Notes: generated from the letters alone by a model not told the origin. Shown: positions 8,372 to 18,010, numbered from the stretch's first letter. The stretch is 53,444 bases of DNA from JABCPH02 sp963524305 (GCA_963524305.1 CAURGH010000012.1:1-53444), one strand, 5' to 3'. Made by a program: numbers and translations.

Positions 8372-9751
8372 TTATTCTACATCCAAAAATTTCTTAGCAT
8401 TTTCAATTTGCATTTCAACATTTTTTACAGAAGTTCCACCGAAAGAGTTTCTTTTATTTACACAGTTTTCAATAGTAATTTCTGATAAAATATCATCACC
8501 AAAAACTTTAGAGAAATTGTGGAATTCATCAAGTGACATATCGTCAATTGCTATATTTTTATTTTCGCAGTAGGAAACAATTTCACCAACAATTTTATGT
8601 GCTTGTCTAAATGGAATGTCGTGTTTCGCTAAGTAGTCAGCAACATCTGTAGCGTTTAAAAAACCAGATTTTGTCGATTTTAAAATTTTTTCTTCATTTA
8701 CAGAAACGGTAGCAAGCATTGAATAAAAAATTTCGATAGATAATTTAATGTTGTCAATTGAATCAAAAATTCCTTCCTTGTCTTCTTGCATATCTTTATT
8801 ATAAGCCAAAGGCAACGCTTTCATTGTAGTTAAAATTCCCATTAAATTTCCGTAAATTCTACCTGTTTTACCTCTAACTAATTCTGCAATATCAGGATTT
8901 TTCTTTTGAGGCATGATAGATGAACCAGTTGCAAATGCATCATCTAATTGAATAAATGAAAATTCTGAAGTACACCAGATAATAACTTCTTCAGAAAATC
9001 TTGACAAGTGCATTGAAATTACAGAAATAATCATTGCTAATTCAATGATGAAATCTCTGTCGCTTACAGAATCTAAGCTATTTTCAGTTGGTTTTGAAAA
9101 GCCTAATTGCTCAGCGACAAAATGTCTATCAAGATTAAAAGTAGTTCCTGCCAAAGCTCCAGCTCCAAGTGGCAATTCATCAATTCTTACTAAAAAATCA
9201 TCAATTCTAGAAATATCTCTTTTAAACATTTGAAAATAAGCCATCAAATGATGAGAAAAAAGAATTGGTTGAGCTCTTTGTAAATGTGTATATCCTGGAA
9301 TGATAGTAGTTTTGTATTTTTCAGATAATTCCAATAAAGTGTGTTCTAAATGAAACAATAATTTTTTGATTTCTTTAGCTTCTTTTCTAACGTACATTCT
9401 AACATCCAAAGCAACTTGGTCATTTCTACTTCTAGCTGTATGTAATTTTCCAGCCACAGCACCAATTATTTCAGTCAATCTTTTCTCAATTGACATATGA
9501 ATATCTTCATCCTCAATTTTAAACTCAAAAGTACCATTTTCAATTTCAGATTTGATTTGCAACAATCCTTTTTCAATTTGTTCTTGCTCATCTTTTCCAA
9601 TGATTCCTTGTTTAGCAAGCATTCTGCTATGAGCGATACTTCCTGTTATGTCTTCTTCGTACATTCTTTTATCAAAAGTAATCGACGCATTAAATTTTTC
9701 TAATAATTTATTAGTTTCCTTATTAAAACGCCCTTCCCATAATTTTTTCAT
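8372..9751 (-). CDS. argH: Argininosuccinate lyase
   Basis: ArgH splits argininosuccinate into arginine and fumarate, the last step of arginine synthesis. The 459-residue product has the fumarase/aspartase superfamily signature GSSIMPQKKNPD, HTARSRNDQ near residues 105-113 and the catalytic-region TENSLDSVSDRDF. The length matches the family. I start it at 9751 (MKKLWEGRF), because GGAGG lies five bases upstream there; an in-frame ATG ten codons earlier has no such site. No other arginine gene is adjacent, so it is an isolated argH. A promoter was not identified with confidence. Confidence 0.96.
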   Translation of the reverse strand: MKKLWEGRFNKETNKLLEKFNASITFDKRMYEEDITGSIAHSRMLAKQGIIGKDEQEQIEKGLLQIKSEIENGTFEFKIEDEDIHMSIEKRLTEIIGAVAGKLHTARSRNDQVALDVRMYVRKEAKEIKKLLFHLEHTLLELSEKYKTTIIPGYTHLQRAQPILFSHHLMAYFQMFKRDISRIDDFLVRIDELPLGAGALAGTTFNLDRHFVAEQLGFSKPTENSLDSVSDRDFIIELAMIISVISMHLSRFSEEVIIWCTSEFSFIQLDDAFATGSSIMPQKKNPDIAELVRGKTGRIYGNLMGILTTMKALPLAYNKDMQEDKEGIFDSIDNIKLSIEIFYSMLATVSVNEEKILKSTKSGFLNATDVADYLAKHDIPFRQAHKIVGEIVSYCENKNIAIDDMSLDEFHNFSKVFGDDILSEITIENCVNKRNSFGGTSVKNVEMQIENAKKFLDVE

Positions 9752-9888
9752 AAGACCTCCATTAAAATTATATTTTTTCATATTTAAGATTGTTTAATTT
9801 TAACATATTTCTGAATAGATAACAAGATTTTGAGATTTTATTTTTATGAACAATGCAGCAATAAAATGATAGAAATATCCTAAAAATA

Positions 9889-9897
9889 TGATATAAT
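9889..9897 (+). promoter_or_regulatory. Extended -10 promoter
   Basis: TGATATAAT, an extended -10 element, lies about 58 bp before the ATG of the secreted lysine-rich protein gene. No clear -35 was seen. Confidence 0.5.
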
Positions 9898-9954
9898 ATA
9901 ACAAAATGAAAAATAAAAGCGTAATAAAATTTAAGAAATAGAGAGGTGAGTGTA

Positions 9955-10899
9955 ATGAAAAAATATGTAACATTGTCAATTTTTTTACTGATGATGAATG
10001 GTTTTTCAGCTCAATATTTGAATAATCGGACACAAGATATTTTTTCTTCAAATAAAGAAATGAAAAATTTGATATTTGGAAATTATAACTTGGATACCGA
10101 ATTAGCAGTGGCTTCAAAAGTTAAGGGAAATACGCAAGAATCAGTAACAAAAGCTCAAAATGACGGAATTTTAACAATGCAAACAGCAATAAAAAATTAT
10201 TCGTATGAGATTTTGAGTAATTATTTGGCAAGTTCAGTTGTAAGCGGACCTGGATTTGATAATAAAACAATGAAAGAATTAGCTGATCAAATTTCAAGTG
10301 AGGCGATAAAATCTGTAAAAAATAGAGGTCAATGGACTTCAAGCAAAAAAGAAACAATAGTTTTGTATACAATTGAAAAACAGTATTTGAAAGATCTTTC
10401 AATTCAAGCATTTAATAAAAAGTTACAAAATGTGATTAATCAATTATCAGATTACAAAAGCTCTTTTAAAACAAAAACCGATGTGAAAATGAATAATCAA
10501 AATAATAGCTCAAGTTCGAGTAAAGCTGATGACGAGATAAAATTCAAAGCTATTGAACTTTTAAATAAAATAGAAACACCGAATAAAAATGATGCCAAAA
10601 CACAAAACGATACTTCAAAATCAACTACAAATGATGCAAAAAATAATGATATGAAAAATACTATAAAAGACAAAGTGAAAGAAAAAATTGATGTAGAAAA
10701 TACAAAAGTAAATGATACGAAAGCAGCTGTTAAAGTGAAAACTGAAGAGGTTCAAAAAAATGTTAATGGTACAAAAGAAAAAACAAAAAATTTAACAAAA
10801 AAAGCCAAAAATGAAGTAAAAGTAAAAAAAGAAGACGTAAAAGCAACGGCAAAGAAAATTATTGTAATTCCAAAAACTAAAGCAACAAAGACTAAATAA
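9955..10899 (+). CDS. Secreted protein, LPP20-like domain with a lysine-rich tail
   Basis: The 314-residue product has a Sec signal peptide (MKKYVTLSIFLLMMNGFSA, likely cleaved after FSA). The folded part, about residues 45-170, begins AVASKVKGNTQESVTKAQND and contains RGQWTSSKKETIVLYTIEK. That order recalls the LPP20 domain of envelope proteins in diderm bacteria, but this is a weak match by eye. The C-terminal ~130 residues are low-complexity and strongly basic (repeated K, N, T, D), ending VIPKTKATKTK, and could bind nucleic acid, lipopolysaccharide or peptidoglycan. The start at 9955 is chosen for its GAGAGGTGAG upstream; an in-frame GTG at 9946 lies inside that site. Confidence 0.7.
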   Translation: MKKYVTLSIFLLMMNGFSAQYLNNRTQDIFSSNKEMKNLIFGNYNLDTELAVASKVKGNTQESVTKAQNDGILTMQTAIKNYSYEILSNYLASSVVSGPGFDNKTMKELADQISSEAIKSVKNRGQWTSSKKETIVLYTIEKQYLKDLSIQAFNKKLQNVINQLSDYKSSFKTKTDVKMNNQNNSSSSSKADDEIKFKAIELLNKIETPNKNDAKTQNDTSKSTTNDAKNNDMKNTIKDKVKEKIDVENTKVNDTKAAVKVKTEEVQKNVNGTKEKTKNLTKKAKNEVKVKKEDVKATAKKIIVIPKTKATKTK

Positions 10900-10925
10900 A
10901 AAAGTTCAAGAAAGGAAGGAAGTAA

Positions 10926-12074
10926 ATGTACATAGATCCAATAATAAAAGGAATAGAAATATCAGATATAAGAAAAATTCATGAAAGATTGTCGGCTTAT
11001 AAAAATGTTATAAATATGACAATTGGAGAGCCAGATACAGATGCACCGCAAAAGGTGAAAGAAGCAGTTGCATATCATGCATTAAATAGTCCTATAAAAT
11101 ATTCGCCAGTAGGTGGGATTCCAGAATTAAGAGAAAAAATTGCAAAATTCTATAATGAAACTTTTGGTGGAAATTATAAAAAAGATAATGTTTTAGTTAC
11201 GGTAGGTTCGACTGAAGGGCTTTCTTCTACACTTAAAACAATTCTTGCAGAAGATGATGAAGTTCTTATTCCAACTCCAGCGTATGTTGGGTATGAGCCG
11301 TTGATTAGAGTTGCAAGAGCAAAAACAATTTTTATGGACTTGAAAGAAAATAATTTTGTGTTGACTGAGAAAATTTTGGAAAAATATATTACTAGCAAGA
11401 CTAAGCTAATAATTTTGACTTATCCAAACAACCCATCAGGAATTACATTACCTGAAGAAGAAATGGTTAAGATAGTAAAATTTTTAAAAGGTAAAGAAAT
11501 TTACTTATTAAGCGATGAAATTTATGCTTCAATTTCATTTGAAAAATTTACATCTTTTGCAAAATATTATGAAGAATTAAAAGAGCAATTGATAGTTGTT
11601 AATGGTTTTTCAAAATCACATTCAATGACTGGATACAGATTAGGTTACACAATTGCTAGTGAAAATTTACAGTCACAAGTGAAAAAAATTAGCCAATACA
11701 CAGTTACAAGTGCTTCAACATTGTCACAATATGGAGCAATTGCAGCATTAGATTACTGTTCAGACACGACTGAATTGTCAGAAATTTACAAAAAAAGAGT
11801 TTACTATTTTGTGGAAGAACTGGAAAAATTAGGATTCAAGTGCTTGAAACCTAAAGGGGCATTTTATGTATTTGCGACATATAAAACAATTGAAAAATTT
11901 AAAAATGTAAAGTCATTTGACTTTATTTTGGATTTATTGGAAAAAACTAAACTGGCAATAATTCCAGGAATTACATTTCAAGTGGAAGGATATGTAAGAT
12001 TTTCAATTGTGCATGACTTGCCTGTATTGGAAGAAGCGATTGCGAGATTGAAAAAATATATTGAATCTAAATAA
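10926..12074 (+). CDS. PLP-dependent class I aminotransferase (PatA-like)
   Basis: The 382-residue enzyme has the fold-type I aminotransferase motifs: TIGEPDTDAP near the N terminus, YPNNPSGIT in the centre, SDEIYASISF before the cofactor site, NGFSKSHSMTGYRLGY with predicted Schiff-base Lys230, and VRFSIVHD near the end. Length and motifs fit aspartate or aromatic aminotransferases and the PatA group that makes N-acetyl-diaminopimelate. With lysC and hom also in this window a role in the aspartate family is possible, but substrate cannot be read from sequence. AGGAAGGAAG precedes the ATG. It follows the secreted protein gene by 26 bp and ends at a clear terminator. Confidence 0.88.
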   Translation: MYIDPIIKGIEISDIRKIHERLSAYKNVINMTIGEPDTDAPQKVKEAVAYHALNSPIKYSPVGGIPELREKIAKFYNETFGGNYKKDNVLVTVGSTEGLSSTLKTILAEDDEVLIPTPAYVGYEPLIRVARAKTIFMDLKENNFVLTEKILEKYITSKTKLIILTYPNNPSGITLPEEEMVKIVKFLKGKEIYLLSDEIYASISFEKFTSFAKYYEELKEQLIVVNGFSKSHSMTGYRLGYTIASENLQSQVKKISQYTVTSASTLSQYGAIAALDYCSDTTELSEIYKKRVYYFVEELEKLGFKCLKPKGAFYVFATYKTIEKFKNVKSFDFILDLLEKTKLAIIPGITFQVEGYVRFSIVHDLPVLEEAIARLKKYIESK

Positions 12075-12110
12075 AAATAGAAATTAATTTTTAAAATTTT
12101 GGAGAATTTG

Positions 12111-12155
12111 TTTGGTAATCTTGTATAAATGATAGGATTACCAAATTTATTTTTA
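12111..12155 (+). terminator. Rho-independent terminator after the aminotransferase gene
   Basis: TTTGGTAATC (12111-12120) pairs perfectly with GATTACCAAA (12136-12145), and the 3' side runs into TTTATTTTT. It separates the aminotransferase transcript from the rRNA methyltransferase gene. Confidence 0.75.
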
Positions 12156-12192
12156 ATTAAAGTAAGAAATTTTATTGGAAAATGGAGATGGA

Positions 12193-13626
12193 ATGGAAAA
12201 TAAGGAGAAAAAAATTTTAAGAAAAGGTGATAAAATACAGCTGAAAATAGCAGGACTTAACACGAAAGGTCGTGCGTACGGTTTTTATGGAGATGACGAA
12301 AATAGGATTTTTCCAAATATAAATGCAGCTGAAGGACAAATTGTTGAAGGAATTTTTGTGAAGAGAAGAAGAAAGTATGAATTGATTCGATGTGAAATTA
12401 TTGATTTTGCAGGAAGAAAAAATTCGATTTATGACGAAATTGACAGACAAAATGGTGGTTGTAATTATCAGTATTATTCATATGATGAGCAACTTGCGAT
12501 GAAAAATTCTAACATTGAAAAAGAAGTGAAGAAAATTGTAAAATATGATTTTACTTTTGAAGAGCCAGTTAGAAGTGTCGAAGTAGAAAAATATCGAAAT
12601 AAAATGGAATTTAGTTACGGAAATGCTGTGAAAAATGGGCCTATGATTTTGGGACTTCATAAACAAAACAGTTTTCATGATATTGTTGAAGTAGATGGAT
12701 TGAAATTGATGGATGATAACTTTAATAAAATTTATGTTTTTTGTAATGAATTTTCAAAAGCAACAGGGCTGGATTTTTATCATAGATTGGACCATGTTGG
12801 CTTTTTTAGGAATTTGGTTATTAGAAAAGCGGATTTTACGAAACAAATTTTAGTAAATATGGTTACGACAACTCAAATTGAAGATGAGAAAAAATTGGAA
12901 TTTCAGAAAGGTTTAGTTGAAGGATTGTTGGCTTTGGATCTTGAAAATGGATTTGAAATAACAGGGGTTTTACATACATTTAATGACAATTTTTCTGATT
13001 CGGTTGTTTCTGAAAGTGAGGAAGTTCTTTTTGGAAAAAGAGATTTGGAAGAAGAAATTTTAGGATTAAAATTTAAAATTAGTCCGTACAGTTTTTTTCA
13101 AACAAATTCAAAAACAGTGGCAAAATTATACGGAAAAGTATTGGATTATTTAGATGAAATTGAAGGGGAAAACATTCATAATTCAGTTGTTTTTGATTTA
13201 TTCAGTGGAACAGGTACGATTGGACAGATTGTTTCAAAGAAGGCAAAACAGGTTTATGGAATTGAGCTTGTAGAAGAGGCTGTTGAAAAAGCAAATGAAA
13301 ATGTAAAATTGAATGGTATCGAAAACACACATTTTATCGCAGGAGATGTTTTTGAAAAATTAGATGAGTTTGATAAAAATGGAATCAAGCCAGATATTAT
13401 AATTTTGGATCCGCCTCGTGCAGGTGTTGGTGAAAAGACGCTTAATAAATTGTTGAAATACTATGTGAAAGATATAATTTATGTGTCTTGCAATCCAAAA
13501 ACATTTAATATTGATTTGAAGGTTTTGCAAGAAAAAGGGTATGAGCTGGTGAAGATGGTTACGGTTGATATGTTTCCAGTTACGCCACATATGGAAGTTG
13601 TGTCGAGATTGAGAAAAAGAAATTAA
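12193..13626 (+). CDS. rlmD: RlmD/RlmCD-type 23S rRNA (uracil-C5)-methyltransferase
   Basis: These SAM-dependent enzymes methylate C5 of a uridine in 23S rRNA. The 477-residue product has an N-terminal TRAM-like beta domain (about residues 5-60), a central RNA-binding region and a C-terminal Rossmann domain with DLFSGTGTIGQI (SAM binding), DPPRAG and VSCNPKT holding the catalytic cysteine. Only one cysteine is obvious in the usual Fe-S region (GGCNYQYYSYDEQLAMKN), so the cluster may be absent. The ATG at 12193 has GGAG five bases upstream, preferred over an in-frame TTG six codons earlier. A second enzyme of the family lies at 18079-19470; the exact target uridine of each cannot be assigned. 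Confidence 0.88.
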   Translation: MENKEKKILRKGDKIQLKIAGLNTKGRAYGFYGDDENRIFPNINAAEGQIVEGIFVKRRRKYELIRCEIIDFAGRKNSIYDEIDRQNGGCNYQYYSYDEQLAMKNSNIEKEVKKIVKYDFTFEEPVRSVEVEKYRNKMEFSYGNAVKNGPMILGLHKQNSFHDIVEVDGLKLMDDNFNKIYVFCNEFSKATGLDFYHRLDHVGFFRNLVIRKADFTKQILVNMVTTTQIEDEKKLEFQKGLVEGLLALDLENGFEITGVLHTFNDNFSDSVVSESEEVLFGKRDLEEEILGLKFKISPYSFFQTNSKTVAKLYGKVLDYLDEIEGENIHNSVVFDLFSGTGTIGQIVSKKAKQVYGIELVEEAVEKANENVKLNGIENTHFIAGDVFEKLDEFDKNGIKPDIIILDPPRAGVGEKTLNKLLKYYVKDIIYVSCNPKTFNIDLKVLQEKGYELVKMVTVDMFPVTPHMEVVSRLRKRN

Positions 13627-13679
13627 TCGTGAAAAGGATTATTCACACACATTTAAGCAAGTATTCATATGTAATTTTG

Positions 13680-13708
13680 TTGACTTTGCTACCATTTTAT
13701 AGTAAAAT
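13680..13708 (+). promoter_or_regulatory. Sigma-70-type promoter for znuA
   Basis: TTGACT (13680-13685) and TAAAAT (13703-13708) are 17 bp apart, about 48 bp before the znuA ATG. No convincing Zur box (a palindrome overlapping the promoter) could be picked out by eye, although zinc control is expected for this operon. Confidence 0.6.
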
Positions 13709-13755
13709 TAAATTTACAGATTTATGAGATTTTATTATAACGAGGAGGAAATAAA

Positions 13756-14676
13756 ATGAAAAAAATGATAATTGTATTTTTAGCAGGAATGGCACTTATT
13801 TCATGTGGGAATAAGTCAGAAAATGGGGAAAATTCAGCTAGTTCACAAAAAATTTCATCACAAAATGCAGAAAAAGAAACTTTGGTTGCGAGTGTTCCGC
13901 CATTAAAATGGATGGTTCAAAGAATAGCAGGAAATGAGTATAATGTGATTTCTGTAATTCAGCCGAATATGAATCACGAATTGTTTGAGCCAAAAACAGA
14001 TGACTTGATAAAACTTGAAAAATCTAAATTATTTTTTACATATGATGCTTTAAATTTTGAGGAAAAAATTACAAGTACAATTAATGATAAAAATAAAGTT
14101 TTGAATGTTTTAAATGGAATTGATCCACATTTGTTTTTGGAAGATCACGATCACGATGAACACGGTGGACATCATCACGACGAGCATGAACATAATGGGA
14201 AATTTGATCCGCATGTTTGGTTTTCACTAGAAATGATGCCGAAAGTTGCAGAAAATATAAAAAATAAATTGGTTGAAACTTATCCAAATCAAAAAGACAA
14301 ATTTGAGAAAAATTATAATGATTTTATAAAAGAATTGGATGGATTTAAAAAAGAAATTTCAGAAAAAATGTCTAAAAAAACAAAAAAAGAATTTATGATT
14401 TATCATCCAGCTTTGGAATATTTCTTGAAAGGGACTGGGATTGAAGAAGAAGCGATTGAATCTGAAGGTAAAGAACCATCAGCTAAGCAAATTCAAGAGA
14501 TAATAAGTGAAGCAAAAGAACATGGAATTTCGACTATTTTAGTGCAACCTCAATTTCCAAAACAAAGCATTGACATTATTGCAAAAGAGATTCCAAATGC
14601 AAAAATTGTAACATTTAATACAGATGAAGAAAATGTTTTTGAAAATTTGAGAAAATTTGTGGATAGTTTACAATAA
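13756..14676 (+). CDS. znuA: Zinc ABC transporter, substrate-binding lipoprotein ZnuA
   Basis: This cluster A-I binding protein captures Zn2+ (or Mn2+) outside the inner membrane and passes it to the permease. The 306-residue precursor has a lipoprotein signal with lipobox ALISC, then VASVPPLKWMVQRIAG, typical of the family. Candidate metal ligands are the His of NMNHE, the His of FDPHVWF, the His of IYHPALEYF and a late Asp in NTDEE. Between the first two His lies a histidine- and aspartate-rich loop (DHDHDEHGGHHHDEHEH), which in this family marks zinc rather than manganese carriers. GAGGAGG lies upstream of the ATG. It begins the znuA-znuC-znuB operon. Confidence 0.92.
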   Translation: MKKMIIVFLAGMALISCGNKSENGENSASSQKISSQNAEKETLVASVPPLKWMVQRIAGNEYNVISVIQPNMNHELFEPKTDDLIKLEKSKLFFTYDALNFEEKITSTINDKNKVLNVLNGIDPHLFLEDHDHDEHGGHHHDEHEHNGKFDPHVWFSLEMMPKVAENIKNKLVETYPNQKDKFEKNYNDFIKELDGFKKEISEKMSKKTKKEFMIYHPALEYFLKGTGIEEEAIESEGKEPSAKQIQEIISEAKEHGISTILVQPQFPKQSIDIIAKEIPNAKIVTFNTDEENVFENLRKFVDSLQ

Positions 14677-14722
14677 TTGTTTGTGTAATTAATAAACAGA
14701 GTTACAAAATTAAGGGGAAAAG

Positions 14723-15439
14723 ATGCAAAATAATAAGCAAAATAACAAAAAGTTAATATCAGTAAAAAATTTGAATTTTAATTATGGAAAAGATGCTGTT
14801 TTGAGCGATGTTTCGTTAGATATTTATAAAGGGAAAAATGTTGCAATAATTGGGAGAAATGGTGGCGGAAAGTCGACTTTGGTAAAACTGATGCTTGGTT
14901 TTTTGAAGAAAAGATCTGGAGAAATAAATTATTACGTTGACAAGAATAAAATCGGGTATTTGCCACAAATTAGAGAATTTGATACTTCTTTTCCAATTAA
15001 TATTTTTGATTTAGTGATTTCTGGACTTACAAAAAAGTCGAATTTATTTAAAAAATTTAATGCAGAAGATAGAAAAAGGACAAATGATTTGCTCGTTGAA
15101 TTTGGGATTGAAAAATTAAAAGATAAGTTGATTAGCGAAGTATCTGGAGGTCAGTTGCAGAGGGCCTTAATTGCAAGAGCTTTGATATCGTCACCAGAGA
15201 TTTTGTTTTTAGATGAGCCTGAATCTTTTTTGGATAAAAAGTTTGAGTTTGAGTTGTATGAGAAAATAAAGCAATTATCGGATTCTACGATTGTTGTAAT
15301 TTCGCATGAACTGGATAAATTGTGTTGTTATGTCGATTCGATTTTTATTGTGGAAGAAGAAATTCGTATTTTTGAAGATAAAAATGAATTTTTCAAGAGT
15401 GAATTTGCTCACAGGCATGTTCATAATCATAAAATTTAG
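14723..15439 (+). CDS. znuC: Zinc ABC transporter, ATP-binding protein ZnuC
   Basis: The 238-residue ATPase powers zinc import. It has Walker A GRNGGGKST, the ABC signature SGGQLQRALIARAL, Walker B EILFLDEP followed by the catalytic Glu-containing segment, and the switch histidine in VISHELDKL. Length fits the metal-type ABC ATPases. The last residues contain a short His cluster (HRHVHNH), which could bind metal. It follows znuA by 46 bp and precedes znuB by 125 bp. Confidence 0.93.
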   Translation: MQNNKQNNKKLISVKNLNFNYGKDAVLSDVSLDIYKGKNVAIIGRNGGGKSTLVKLMLGFLKKRSGEINYYVDKNKIGYLPQIREFDTSFPINIFDLVISGLTKKSNLFKKFNAEDRKRTNDLLVEFGIEKLKDKLISEVSGGQLQRALIARALISSPEILFLDEPESFLDKKFEFELYEKIKQLSDSTIVVISHELDKLCCYVDSIFIVEEEIRIFEDKNEFFKSEFAHRHVHNHKI

Positions 15440-15564
15440 ATTTTTAGCTAACGATTATTAAAAATATAAATTTTTCAAAAATAGTAAGAATATAGTAAAA
15501 TTAATGAAACATAAAAATATTAATATTTTTACAAAAAAGGAAATGCATAAAGAATGGGAGAAAA

Positions 15565-16404
15565 ATGGAATTTTTAGCAATTTTTAACTATGCTTTCATG
15601 AGAAATGCTCTTATTGTAGGGATTTTATCAAGCATTTGTTGTGGAATAATAGGAACTTACATAGTAAACAAAAAAATGGTGTTCATATCGTCGAGTATCA
15701 GTCACGCTTCATATGGTGGAATTGGAATCGGAGTATATTTAATATATTTTTTCAAATTACCGCTAAATGATCCATTGATTTTTGGGTTAATATTTTCAAT
15801 ATTATCGGGAGTATTGATACTTATACTAAAAGATTTTTTTGGTGTAAATGGCGATTTAGGAATTGGAATAATGATGTCATTTGGAATGGCGATTGGAATT
15901 ATATTTTCTTTTATGACGCCAGGCTATCAAGCAGATATGTCAACTTATCTTTTTGGAAATATTTTGTTGTCAAATAGCACAAATATAATTTCGCTATTAA
16001 TTTTAGACATCATTACAATCATATTTTTCGTAATTTTCTACAAAGCAATAGTTTATTCAAGTTTTGATGAAAATTTTTATAAATTATATGGCATACCAGT
16101 CAAGTTTGTAAATTACTTTATGATTATAATAATTTCATCAGCGATTATTATAAATATAAAAACAATTGGAATTATTCTAATAATCTCAATTTTAACAATA
16201 CCACAAGCAACAGCGGCAATTATCGCAAGAAAATACAGTGTAATAATATATTTGTCAATATTATTCTCATTTTTAGGAATATTATTCGGATTATTATTTT
16301 CATATATTTTTAACATTCCATCAGGACCAGCTATAATAGTGGCTTTGATTGTTATAATGTTAATTGTTAAAATAGGAGATTTTGTGAAAGGGGAAATTGG
16401 ATAA
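15565..16404 (+). CDS. znuB: Zinc ABC transporter permease ZnuB
   Basis: The 279-residue protein is a cluster 9-type metal permease with about seven to eight hydrophobic helices across the whole length. Family hallmarks include the early FMRNALIVGILSSICCGIIGTYIV segment, SSSISHASYGGIGIG and a run of helices ending VALIVIMLIVKIGDF. It forms the membrane channel of the ZnuABC complex. The 125-bp gap upstream contains no clear terminator or promoter, so read-through from znuC is likely. A strong terminator lies about 80 bp downstream. Confidence 0.92.
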   Translation: MEFLAIFNYAFMRNALIVGILSSICCGIIGTYIVNKKMVFISSSISHASYGGIGIGVYLIYFFKLPLNDPLIFGLIFSILSGVLILILKDFFGVNGDLGIGIMMSFGMAIGIIFSFMTPGYQADMSTYLFGNILLSNSTNIISLLILDIITIIFFVIFYKAIVYSSFDENFYKLYGIPVKFVNYFMIIIISSAIIINIKTIGIILIISILTIPQATAAIIARKYSVIIYLSILFSFLGILFGLLFSYIFNIPSGPAIIVALIVIMLIVKIGDFVKGEIG

Positions 16405-16481
16405 ATTCAGTAAATTAATTTTTAAATTAAAAATATTATAGCTATAAATTATTATTAAATCTAAAGATTAAATAAAAAAAT

Positions 16482-16514
16482 AAAGCACCGAGGAGAAATT
16501 ACTTGGTGCTTTTT
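16482..16514 (+). terminator. Rho-independent terminator of the znu operon
   Basis: AAAGCACC (16482-16489) pairs with GGTGCTTT (16505-16512) and continues into a T run. The rest of the 337-bp gap (16405-16741) is AT-rich and holds, besides this, the promoter at 16681-16709; nothing else was seen. Confidence 0.8.
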
Positions 16515-16680
16515 ATAATTATTTTTATTTTCTTAAATATATATATTAGAACTAATTTAAAATAAAACTAATGAAATTGTATAAATTTAGGTTTTGAGTA
16601 AATAGGCATAGCTTTTAAGTTTGGTTTTAATATACAATTTTTTAAAAAAAAAGTTTATTTAGTCATTAATCAAATAAACA

Positions 16681-16709
16681 TTGATTTTATTCGATTTTTC
16701 AAATATAAT
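16681..16709 (+). promoter_or_regulatory. Sigma-70-type promoter for the amidohydrolase gene
   Basis: TTGATT (16681-16686) and TATAAT (16704-16709) are separated by exactly 17 bp, about 33 bp before the start codon. Confidence 0.7.
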
Positions 16710-16741
16710 ATAGGAAATAAAAAGAGAAAGAAGTGATAACG

Positions 16742-18010
16742 ATGAATTCACAAGAATTAAATAAATTTATAAAAGAAAATGTCGATAAAATTTATGATGA
16801 AATGGTAAAAATTAGAAGAACTATACATATGAATCCTGAACTGGGGGACGAAGAATTTGAAACGAGTAAACTAATTAAAGAATTTTTGGCAAAAAATAAT
16901 ATTGAATTTTTTGAGATTATAAATACTGGTGTGGTTGCGACAATTTATAATGATGATAAGAAAAATGGTAAAAGTCATACTGTTGCGACGAGGGCAGATA
17001 TTGATGCGTTGCCAATTTTTGAGGAAAATGATGTAGAGTATAAGTCAAAAAATCTTGGGAAAATGCACGCTTGTGGGCATGATACCCATACAACTATTCA
17101 ATTGGGAGTTGCGAAAATTTTGGCAGAAAATAAGGATAAATGGAATGGAACTGTGAGATTTTTCTTTCAACCTGCAGAGGAAACTGATGGTGGTGCTGAT
17201 AGAATGATAAAAGGTGGTGCTTTGAAATTTGAAAAAAAATCTGATGGAAATAGTGATTTTGAGGATAAAGAGAAAAATAGTAAAGGTACTGACAGAAAAA
17301 TTGATGCATTTTTTGCACTTCATATGGCACCTGAAATTCCAACTGGAAAAATTGGAGTGAAAGTTGGAAAGGCCCATGCTTGTTCAGCACAATTGAAAGC
17401 TACTATTCATGGAGTTTCAGCTCATGCGGCGTTACCACATAAAGGGGTTGATGCGATATTGATTGGAGCAAAAGTTTTAGAATTTTTTCAGTCAATTGTG
17501 AGCAGAAGAATTGATCCTAGAGAGGGTGCGGTTATTACGATTGGATCGTTTAAAGGTGGAGAAACAAATAATATTGTTTGTGACAAAGTGGAAATGTTAG
17601 GGACAATTAGAACTCTTTCAAACGAGACTAGACTTTTTATAAAAGAGACAATTGAGAGGGATTTACCAATTTTTGTGGAAAGTCTTGGAGGAAAAGCTGA
17701 AGTTAGTATAAGACTTGGTTATGCACCTGTGATAAATAATGAGGAAATGACAGATTTTGTTGCTGAAAATATTGTTGATTTGTTTGGTAAAGATGCACTT
17801 GAAACAATTAAAGAGGCGAGAATGGATGTTGAAGATGTGAGTTATTTCTTGAATGAAATTCCAGGATGTTTTTTCAGATTAGGAACAAGAAATGAAGCAA
17901 AAGATATGGTTTATGATTTACATCATCCAAAATTTAATGTGGATGAAGAAGCAATAAAATATGGAATTGGATTGCAATTAAAAAATATTTTGGAGTATTT
18001 GAATAAATAG
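16742..18010 (+). CDS. M20-family amidohydrolase (N-acyl-amino acid/hippurate hydrolase type)
   Basis: This 423-residue metallohydrolase belongs to the M20D group that removes acyl groups from amino acids (hippurate, N-acetyl-amino acids, N-acetyl-diaminopimelate). It has the metal motifs HACGHDTHT and PAEETDGGADRMIKGG, the dimerisation-domain segment HGVSAHAALPHKGVDAI, and late FRLGTRNEA and LHHPKFNVDEEA. An insert rich in charged residues (about residues 165-185) is unusual in the family. I take the ATG at 16742; an in-frame GTG three codons upstream (16733) is too close to the purine-rich site AGAGAAAG. It has its own promoter and precedes the second RNA methyltransferase gene by 68 bp. 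Confidence 0.88.
   Translation: MNSQELNKFIKENVDKIYDEMVKIRRTIHMNPELGDEEFETSKLIKEFLAKNNIEFFEIINTGVVATIYNDDKKNGKSHTVATRADIDALPIFEENDVEYKSKNLGKMHACGHDTHTTIQLGVAKILAENKDKWNGTVRFFFQPAEETDGGADRMIKGGALKFEKKSDGNSDFEDKEKNSKGTDRKIDAFFALHMAPEIPTGKIGVKVGKAHACSAQLKATIHGVSAHAALPHKGVDAILIGAKVLEFFQSIVSRRIDPREGAVITIGSFKGGETNNIVCDKVEMLGTIRTLSNETRLFIKETIERDLPIFVESLGGKAEVSIRLGYAPVINNEEMTDFVAENIVDLFGKDALETIKEARMDVEDVSYFLNEIPGCFFRLGTRNEAKDMVYDLHHPKFNVDEEAIKYGIGLQLKNILEYLNK

Noticed and set aside
14723..15439. Reading the C-terminal His cluster of ZnuC as a separate metal-binding domain
   Set aside because: It is only a few histidines at the very end (HRHVHNH); suggestive but not enough for a domain call.
17045..17390. 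Two antisense frames (98 and 110 codons) in the amidohydrolase gene
   Set aside because: Both are shadows of a gene with unmistakable M20 metal motifs.
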